Part shown: positions 58,236-64,000 of the stretch, in pieces | How positions within the stretch are numbered: position 1 is the stretch's first letter | Layout: each line of letters opens with the position of its first letter | Source of the DNA: Natroniella sulfidigena | GTDB taxonomy: Bacteria > Bacillota > Halanaerobiia > Halobacteroidales > Halobacteroidaceae | Direction of reading: 5' to 3' | Assembly: GCF_023223645.1 (NCBI RefSeq) | Contig: NZ_JALKBY010000005.1 | Span: 62,001-126,000 of the forward strand | Length of the DNA stretch: 64,000 bases | Notes under the pieces: generated by a model | What the model saw: only the letters and a program-made list of their open reading frames with translations | Database searches by the model: none | Told to the model about the DNA's origin: nothing | Position numbers and translations under genes: made by a program

Positions 58236-58251
58236 ATTAGGGGGTAAAAAG

Positions 58252-58908
58252 ATGAAGAAACAAGAAAATTTAGAGACCATTCTTGAGAGTGGAGTTATAG
58301 CAGTAATTAGGGGTACTGAAGTTGATAAGATGGTAAAGATTGTTGAAGCTTTACAAGAAGGTGGCATCAAAGCTTTGGAGGTTACTTTAAATACCCCTGG
58401 TGCATTAGATATGATTAAAGAATTAGCAGTTAAGTTAGAGGATACAGATGTAGTTGTTGGGGCTGGAACTGTATTAGATGGAGAGACAGCTCGAGCTGCT
58501 ATCTTAGCTGGGGCAGAGTTTGTTTTTGCTCCTAATTTAAATTACGATGTGATTGAAGTCTGTAACCGCTACGGGAAGATAGTGATTCCTGGAGTAATGA
58601 CCCCAACAGAGATTGTTAATGCTTATCAAGCTGGAGCCGATTTGGTTAAGGTTTTTCCTGCTAAGGTTGTTGGCCCAGGATTTATTAAGAGTGTAAAAGG
58701 GCCATTAGATCATATTCCAATGATGCCTACAGGTGGAGTAAACTTAGATAATGCAGCAGACTTTATTGAAGCAGGTTCAGTTGCTTTAGGAGTTGGGGGT
58801 TCACTACTTGACCAAGAAGCAATTGATAATGAAGATTATGAAGTTTTAACTGAAAAGGCTAAGCAATTTGTGCAGGTTGTAGAGGAGACTAGAGAGTCCT
58901 TAGCCTAA
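58252..58908 (+). CDS. eda: KDPG aldolase
   Basis: Cleaves 2-keto-3-deoxy-6-phosphogluconate to pyruvate and glyceraldehyde-3-phosphate. The 218-residue class I aldolase shows GVIAVIRGTEVDKMVKIVEAL, the Glu in ALEVTLNTPGA near 43, VGAGTVLD, FAPNLN and the Schiff-base Lys in GADLVKVFPAKVVGPGFIK near 132. TTAGGGGGTAAAAAG precedes the ATG. It forms a unit with kdgK. Confidence 0.95.
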   Translation: MKKQENLETILESGVIAVIRGTEVDKMVKIVEALQEGGIKALEVTLNTPGALDMIKELAVKLEDTDVVVGAGTVLDGETARAAILAGAEFVFAPNLNYDVIEVCNRYGKIVIPGVMTPTEIVNAYQAGADLVKVFPAKVVGPGFIKSVKGPLDHIPMMPTGGVNLDNAADFIEAGSVALGVGGSLLDQEAIDNEDYEVLTEKAKQFVQVVEETRESLA

Positions 58909-58929
58909 CTTGGATAAGGAGGAAGAGCG

Positions 58930-59379
58930 ATGATTATTGATAGTTTAGAAAATGTTACTGATTATAATATAACTGAAAGGTTAGAGCAAGCTTTTGTTTA
59001 CTTAGAGGAGAATGATTTTAAAGAATTAGAAGATAGCAAGTATGAAGTAGATGGAGAAGAAATTTTTGCGATAGTTGATTCATACCAACCTAAAGCTAAA
59101 GAGGATGGATTTTGGGAAGGGCATCGTCAGTATATTGATATTCAATATCTTGTCGAAGGAACTGAATTGATCGGTTATTCTAACCTGGAGCGAATGAACT
59201 TTCAAAAATATGATGCAGATAAAGACTTAGCAGTATTTGAAGGAGAAGGTGATTTTCTAACTTTAGAAGCAGGTGATTTTATGCTTCTTAGACCACAAGA
59301 TATTCATATGCCTGGGATTGCTGTTAATGATGATACTCAAAGAGTAAAGAAAGTTATTGTCAAGATCAAAGTGGATTAA
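58930..59379 (+). CDS. YhcH/YjgK/YiaL (DUF386) family protein
   Basis: A 149-residue single-domain cupin-like protein. Family features are EIFAIVDSYQPKAKEDGFWEGHRQYIDIQYLVEGTELIGY and the metal-ligand type HMPGIAV region RPQDIHMPG near 121. Members sit in sialic acid, uronate and xylulose operons and probably assist sugar anomer or isomer interconversion. It ends the sugar-acid operon, with a terminator downstream. Confidence 0.9.
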   Translation: MIIDSLENVTDYNITERLEQAFVYLEENDFKELEDSKYEVDGEEIFAIVDSYQPKAKEDGFWEGHRQYIDIQYLVEGTELIGYSNLERMNFQKYDADKDLAVFEGEGDFLTLEAGDFMLLRPQDIHMPGIAVNDDTQRVKKVIVKIKVD

Positions 59380-59425
59380 ATAGAAATATCAATAATTTTT
59401 CTGATTATAATTATAAAGTGAGTTT

Positions 59426-59472
59426 AAGGACATTTGTTAGCTTTTAATTAAGCAAATGTCCTTTATTTCTTT
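59426..59472 (+). terminator. Terminator of the kdgK-eda-yhcH unit
   Basis: AAGGACATTTG (59426-59436) with CAAATGTCCTT (59453-59463) followed by TATTTCTTTAT. Confidence 0.8.
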
Positions 59473-59532
59473 ATGGGTATATCTCTCTGTTAAAATTAGT
59501 AAAAAAGTATCTCCTTCCTTTTTTTCGATCAT

Positions 59533-59640
59533 TTATTGAATTTAATTAAAATAGAATTTTGTAATTAGAAGCAAGAACTATAAGTTTTAGGAAGATTATT
59601 ACCGAATAAAAGAGTGAGTAATTTAGTTAAATCCATATTT
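59533..59640 (+). pseudogene. Decayed copy of the promoter and 5' end of the IclR/KdgR-like gene
   Basis: This stretch aligns with 50880-50990: TTGAATTTTAACTAAAACAG against TTGAATTTAATTAAAATAG, TTTTGTAATTAGAA in both, ATAAGTTTTAG in both, and AGTAATTTAGTTAAATCC against AGTAATTTAGTCAAATCT, which encodes SNLVKS. The start codon is lost and there are frame stops. The operator has changed to AAAAT-AGA-ATTTT. It lies in the 336-base gap 59380-59715, which otherwise holds only a terminator and AT-rich sequence. Confidence 0.75.
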
Positions 59641-59715
59641 GAAAGAAAATTTAGTATAAATAAGCATAATTAAGTGCTTAGAAAAATCAAGAAATTTTAA
59701 AAACAAGGTGGTATA

Positions 59716-61344
59716 ATGGAGAAATTAAAGAATTTATTTTCATTAAGTAAAGACAAATCAAAGGTATCTGATGGTAATTTAGGTACCTTTCTTTCTAAAG
59801 TAAGTATAATTAAACAGTTACATTTTGGTTTTGGAACTTTACTATTATTAATTATTTTTAGTGGAAGCATTATTTTTTATAATAATTATCATATTAATAA
59901 TCAAATTGAAGAATTGAATCAGAGAATAATTCCAGTAGTAGAGGTTAATGAAGAAATTAGTCAGGAATTGAATCAGAAGGAAAATAGTATTTATCGTTGG
60001 CAAGCAGGTTTAGGGCCTTTAGATTTAGAGCAAGGAAGATTAGAAGATAGTTTCAAAAGGCTCGAAGAGCAGATAGAGGACCCAGATCTAGTTGGAGTTA
60101 TAGATGACCTTTATCAATCTACTAATGAGCTAGAAGAAGAAATTCAAAATTTATACTCCTCTGAAGCCAATTCTACAGCAAGAAGTAATATTCTGTCTAA
60201 TATAAGTAGGCTAAATTATAGGATTGACCATCTTAATACTCGCTTAAGTAATTATAATTGGAGTAGGTTGGAGAATATAGCAGATTATATTCTTTATGCT
60301 TCCAATCAAGGTAGAGCTATTGTCATAATTTTAACTTTAGTTAGTCTTATAATTGGCGTTAGTATAGGTCTTCTTATTAATCGTGGTGTTAATAATATAA
60401 CATCTAATGTACAGGATAAGACTTTTGATACTTCAACTAAGATAGAAGAGGTATCTAGTTCTGCTCAGGATATGAAGAAGATCGCTGATGAGGTGAATGA
60501 TGATTTAACTAAAGCAGTAGCTACGATTCAAAATTTAGCGGTTGGAAATGATGAAGTAGCAAAAGCAAGTAATGAGGTATCAATTTCTATTCAAGAGGTA
60601 TCTAAGAGGATAGAGCAGTTATCTAGTCAGTCAGAGGTTATTTCTCAGGCTGGTCATAATACTTATCGGATAATTAAAGAAACAAATGATGGTATTGATA
60701 TGGTAGAGGAATCTATAAATAATACTGTTGGAGTAATTCAAGAATTAGATCAAAGTATTGATAAGATTAGTGATATTTCTGATGAGATTATGAAAATAGC
60801 AGACCAGACTAATTTATTAGCCTTAAATGCAGCAATTGAAGCTGCAAGGGCAGGAGAAGATGGAGAAGGATTTACAGTGGTAGCAGAAGAGGTTAAAGAT
60901 TTAGCAGATGAGAGTATTCAAGCAACTAAAGAAGTGCAGTCTATTATCTCTGAAGTGGAAAAGGCATCAAACAAGGTAATATCAGCAATGATTACAGGAG
61001 ATGGCTTAAAGAATAAGAGTATAGTAGATACTTTTGCTAAGGTTAAAAACTTGTTTAAACAAGTTAGCAATAATATGGATGATGTTATTGAATCTACTGA
61101 AGTTCAAGTTACTGCTACCCAAGAGATAAGTGCTTTATCCCAACAGATTTCAGCTTCTAGTGAAGAGGTTGCAGCTCAGACTCAAGAATCTTTAAGTTCA
61201 ACTGAGAATCTAACAGAGTTAATAGAAGAGGTTAATAACCTAAATGCTGAATTATACTTAAAGATTAAGGAGCAGGTTAAAAAGTCCCAAGAGCAACAAA
61301 GCTTAATTGAGCAGGTAATAAAAATAAATCAAAGACTGAGTTAG
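59716..61344 (+). CDS. Methyl-accepting chemotaxis protein
   Basis: A 542-residue chemoreceptor. The first membrane segment is about 36-57 and the second about 193-216; the extracytoplasmic part between them (about 135 residues) is helical and fits a four-helix-bundle sensor. The cytoplasmic coiled coil contains the conserved hairpin tip [40 protein letters not shown] near 360. A HAMP domain is not obvious. The ligand is unknown; the neighbouring sugar-acid genes make those compounds candidates. Confidence 0.93.
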   Translation: MEKLKNLFSLSKDKSKVSDGNLGTFLSKVSIIKQLHFGFGTLLLLIIFSGSIIFYNNYHINNQIEELNQRIIPVVEVNEEISQELNQKENSIYRWQAGLGPLDLEQGRLEDSFKRLEEQIEDPDLVGVIDDLYQSTNELEEEIQNLYSSEANSTARSNILSNISRLNYRIDHLNTRLSNYNWSRLENIADYILYASNQGRAIVIILTLVSLIIGVSIGLLINRGVNNITSNVQDKTFDTSTKIEEVSSSAQDMKKIADEVNDDLTKAVATIQNLAVGNDEVAKASNEVSISIQEVSKRIEQLSSQSEVISQAGHNTYRIIKETNDGIDMVEESINNTVGVIQELDQSIDKISDISDEIMKIADQTNLLALNAAIEAARAGEDGEGFTVVAEEVKDLADESIQATKEVQSIISEVEKASNKVISAMITGDGLKNKSIVDTFAKVKNLFKQVSNNMDDVIESTEVQVTATQEISALSQQISASSEEVAAQTQESLSSTENLTELIEEVNNLNAELYLKIKEQVKKSQEQQSLIEQVIKINQRLS

Positions 61345-61438
61345 TTTTAAGATGTTTTATATACCTGAATCCACTTAGTTACCAACAATATATTAAGTTG
61401 ACTTAGATGAGATATAATATTAATTATGAGGTGATAAG

Positions 61439-63160
61439 ATGCTAAAAAGTCAGCGGTTAAGGAAAATAGGACCGGAGATAGATGCTTTACGATTAGGAAC
61501 AGGTTGGAAAGAAGATGAACTGTCTCAACCACAAATTTTGGTAGATAGTACTTATGGGGCAAGCCATCCTGGAAGTGTCCACTTGGATCAAGTGGTTGCT
61601 AAAATATCTGAAGGCATCAAGAAAGTGGATGCTAAACCAGCTGAATTTACTGTAACTGATATTTGTGATGGAGTAGCACAGGGTCATGATGGGATGAATT
61701 ACTCTCTGGTTTCCCGAGAAATGATTGCTAATATGGTAGAGATTCACGCGTTGGCCCATCCTTATGATGGAGTGGTTTTATCTTCTTCTTGTGATAAGGC
61801 CATTCCTGCCCATTTGATGGCAGCAGCCAGAATCGATATGCCAACAATTCATGTACCAGGTGGTACTATGAGTCCAGGGCAAGGTGGTTTGACCTTAGAA
61901 AAGGTTGGAACTTATGCTGTTCAACTAGAACGAGAAGAGATCAGTGCAGAGGAATTTACGAAGATACAGGCAGAAGCTTGCCCTAACTGTGGTTCTTGTC
62001 AGTTTATGGGTACAGCTAATACAATGCAGGTGATTGCTGAAGCATTAGGTCTAGCTCTACCTGGTTCTGCTTTGGCCCCTACTCAAGATGAGATAGTTGA
62101 TAATTTTGCTTACAAAGCAGGAGAGCAGATTTTAGAGTTAATTGAGGAGGATATTAAACCGAGTGATATTTTGACTAAAGAGTCCTTTGAAAATGCAATT
62201 GTTCTCCATGCAGCGGTAGCAGGTTCAACCAATGCTTTATTACATCTACCAGCAATTGCTCATGAAGCTGGAATTGAGATCGAACTAGAATTATTTGATC
62301 AAATCCATCGTCAAACGCCTCATTTAGCTAATGTAATTCCAAGTGGTGAGTATGCTTGTGAGTTATTATGGTATGCTGGTGGGGTTCCAGCGATAATGGA
62401 AGAGCTTAAAGAATTATTACATCTTGATGTGATGACCGTTACAGGTAAAACTTTAGGTCAAAATTTAGCTGAGCTTAAAGAAGTTGGTTTCATTGAAAAG
62501 TGTCGAGTTCAATTTAAAGAAAATTATGATTTAGAGGTAAGTAATGTATTGAAGAGTAGGGAAGAAGCTATATCTGATGAAGGAGCAATAGCTATTCTGA
62601 CAGGAAATTTGGCCCCTGAAGGAGCTGTTGTTAAGCATTCAGCAGTTGCTGAAGAGATGCATCAGCATGTTGGCCCAGCTCGGGTCTTTGATTGTGAAGA
62701 GGATGCTAAAGAAGCAATTATTACTAGAGAAATTGAACCAGGGGATGTAATCTTTATTCGTTATGAAGGGCCAAAAGGTAGCGGAATGCCTGAGATGTTT
62801 TATACAACAGAAGCCCTTGCCTCTGATCCTGAACTAGTATCTACAACGGCATTGATTACAGATGGTCGCTATTCTGGTGCTACTAGAGGGCCAGCAATTG
62901 GCCATGTTTCACCAGAAGCAGCTGCTGGCGGGCCAATAGCATTAATAGAAGATGGAGATTTAATTAAGATCGATATACCTGCTCGAAAATTAGAGATTGT
63001 GGGGATAGCAGGAGAAGAAATTTCTTCAGCAGGGATAACTAAAACTCTGGCTCAGCGGAAGGAAGAATGGACAAAACCAAATTTAGGGACTAAAAAAGGT
63101 GTGTTGGCCCAATATGCTAAATTAGCAACTTCACCAATGAAAGGTGGTTATATGGAGTAA
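61439..63160 (+). CDS. IlvD/Edd-family dehydratase, possibly a sugar-acid dehydratase
   Basis: A 573-residue Fe-S dehydratase. Cluster and active-site motifs are TDICDGVAQGHDGMNYSL near 68, VVLSSSCDKAIPAHLMAAARIDMP near 115, CPNCGSCQFMGTANTMQV near 181 and ITDGRYSGATRGPAIGHVSPEAAAGGPIALIEDGDLIKID near 475. The family includes dihydroxyacid dehydratase, 6-phosphogluconate dehydratase and sugar-acid dehydratases, which cannot be separated by eye. No ilv genes adjoin it, while kdgK and eda lie 3 kb upstream, so conversion of an aldonate to KDG is an attractive reading. GAGGTGATAAG precedes the ATG. Confidence 0.88.
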   Translation: MLKSQRLRKIGPEIDALRLGTGWKEDELSQPQILVDSTYGASHPGSVHLDQVVAKISEGIKKVDAKPAEFTVTDICDGVAQGHDGMNYSLVSREMIANMVEIHALAHPYDGVVLSSSCDKAIPAHLMAAARIDMPTIHVPGGTMSPGQGGLTLEKVGTYAVQLEREEISAEEFTKIQAEACPNCGSCQFMGTANTMQVIAEALGLALPGSALAPTQDEIVDNFAYKAGEQILELIEEDIKPSDILTKESFENAIVLHAAVAGSTNALLHLPAIAHEAGIEIELELFDQIHRQTPHLANVIPSGEYACELLWYAGGVPAIMEELKELLHLDVMTVTGKTLGQNLAELKEVGFIEKCRVQFKENYDLEVSNVLKSREEAISDEGAIAILTGNLAPEGAVVKHSAVAEEMHQHVGPARVFDCEEDAKEAIITREIEPGDVIFIRYEGPKGSGMPEMFYTTEALASDPELVSTTALITDGRYSGATRGPAIGHVSPEAAAGGPIALIEDGDLIKIDIPARKLEIVGIAGEEISSAGITKTLAQRKEEWTKPNLGTKKGVLAQYAKLATSPMKGGYME

Positions 63161-63203
63161 ATTAGCTGTAAAAAGAAAAGTCAAAATAAAACTTGACATA
63201 GAC

Positions 63204-63232
63204 TTGACACCCACTATTTTCTTTGTTAAGAT
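63204..63232 (+). promoter_or_regulatory. glnA promoter
   Basis: TTGACA (63204-63209), 17-base spacer, TAAGAT (63227-63232). A second TTGACA starts at 63193. A dyad TGTTAA-GA-TTAACA (63224-63237) overlaps the -10 box. Confidence 0.8.
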
Positions 63233-63273
63233 TAACATTATGAAGTTAATATGAATTTCAAGGAGGAAATAGT

Positions 63274-64000
63274 GTGAGTAAGTTGAGTAAAGAAGATATA
63301 TTGCAACAAGCTAAAGAGTTAAATGTTAAATTTATAAGATTACAATTTACTGATATTTTGGGGATTATTAAGAATGTAGCGATTACAGTTGAACAATTAG
63401 AGGAAGCATTAGATGGAGAAATTATGTTTGATGGATCATCAATTGATGGTTTTACTCGAATTCAAGAGTCTGATATGTACTTAAAACCAGATTATGATAC
63501 ATTTACTGTCTTTCCGTGGCGACCTAAAGAAGGAGGAGCAGTAGCTCGGTTGATCTGTGATGTTTATACTACAGGTGGAAAGCCATTTGAAGGTGGGCCA
63601 CGAAATGTCTTGAAAAAAGTCTTAAAAGAAGCAGAAGAGATGGGTTATACGATGTATGTTGGCCCGGAACCAGAATTTTTCTTGTTTGAGAAGGATGAAA
63701 ATGGAGCTCCAACTACAATTACTAATGATCAAGGTGGTTACTTCGATTTAGGGCCATCAGATTTAGGACAAGATACTAGGCGAGATATTGTATTAGCATT
63801 AGAGAAGATGGGTTTTGATGTAGAAGCTTCGCACCATGAAGTAGCACCTGGTCAACATGAGATTGACTTTAAATACTCAGATGCTTTAACTGCAGCAGAT
63901 AATATTGCCACTTTTAGATTTGTTACTAAAGCAATTGCTAATGAGCATGATTTACATGCGACTTTTATGCCTAAGCCGATCTTTGGTGAAGCTGGCTCAG
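63274..64000 (+). CDS. glnA: Type I glutamine synthetase (3'-truncated by window edge)
   Basis: GlnA makes glutamine from glutamate, ammonia and ATP. About 242 residues are visible of a family length near 445. The GTG at 63274 follows AAGGAGGAAATA. The sequence reads [20 protein letters not shown], then [21 protein letters not shown] near 49, [10 protein letters not shown], the metal-site [10 protein letters not shown] near 131 and [17 protein letters not shown], all typical of the GlnA family. It has its own promoter and ends outside the window. Confidence 0.96.
   Translation, partial: MSKLSKEDILQQAKELNVKFIRLQFTDILGIIKNVAITVEQLEEALDGEIMFDGSSIDGFTRIQESDMYLKPDYDTFTVFPWRPKEGGAVARLICDVYTTGGKPFEGGPRNVLKKVLKEAEEMGYTMYVGPEPEFFLFEKDENGAPTTITNDQGGYFDLGPSDLGQDTRRDIVLALEKMGFDVEASHHEVAPGQHEIDFKYSDALTAADNIATFRFVTKAIANEHDLHATFMPKPIFGEAGS

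Noticed and set aside
1-64000. tRNA, rRNA or replication-origin features
   Set aside because: None was recognised by eye: no tRNA-like cloverleaf with the conserved TTCGA region, no rRNA motif and no DnaA-box cluster that I could defend.

Overview
The window looks like chromosome from a low-GC, anaerobic, endospore-forming Firmicute. The evidence is strongly AT-biased codon use, GGAGG-type ribosome sites, TTG and GTG starts, sporulation and germination genes (sigG, spoIIR, cotJABC, a gerA-type operon), an anaerobic carbon monoxide dehydrogenase, ferredoxin and Rex. The proteins are unusually rich in Asp and Glu, and the gene set resembles the Halanaerobiales (Halobacteroidaceae such as Orenia or Sporohalobacter). 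That placement is an inference from gene content; no rRNA or tRNA gene was seen.

Layout. 1-12.2 kb: purine synthesis (purC partial, purF, purM, purN, purH; then a VanY-type carboxypeptidase, a LysR regulator and a fused long-form purL). Most gaps around the pur genes carry hairpins and tandem heptamer or hexamer repeats. 12.4-21.7 kb: small ferredoxin, patatin-like lipase, tdk, lgt, rex, hflX, cheR, a YycJ-type hydrolase, HtrA protease and rlmH. 21.7-31 kb: an accessory stretch with a divergent pair of unknown proteins, a ParM-like actin with a ribbon-helix-helix partner, an excisionase-type DNA-binding protein, a Clp-fold serine protease with an unnoticed 54-residue companion, two Hsp20 proteins, an orphan BrxL (Lon-like AAA+) and a cold-shock protein. 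31-33.4 kb: an Rrf2 regulator and a solitary cooS. 33.5-43.3 kb: sporulation, envelope and germination genes. 43.4-50.8 kb: nadE, an IclR regulator, then a sigma-54 block consisting of an activator with an N-terminal HPr domain, a sigma-54 promoter, ptsH-ptsI and rpoN. 50.9-59.4 kb: an IclR (KdgR-like) regulator, a TRAP transporter, a LarA-type racemase, a 2-hydroxyacid dehydrogenase, kdgK, eda and yhcH, followed by a decayed copy of the regulator's 5' end. 59.7-64 kb: a chemoreceptor, an IlvD/Edd dehydratase and glnA (partial).

How the parts work together. In the sugar-acid block, TRAP uptake, possible racemisation or oxidation, dehydration by the nearby IlvD/Edd enzyme, KDG kinase and KDPG aldolase form a plausible route to pyruvate and glyceraldehyde-3-phosphate. 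A shared AAAACnnnGTTTT-type dyad lies upstream of the regulator, the transporter and kdgK. In the sigma-54 block, an activator that appears able to sense PTS phosphorylation through its own HPr domain sits directly before a well-formed -24/-12 promoter for the general PTS proteins, with the sigma factor encoded next. This block is the most system-like novelty in the window. The ParM/RHH module, the orphan BrxL neighbourhood and the hairpin repeat families are the other observations most worth following up.
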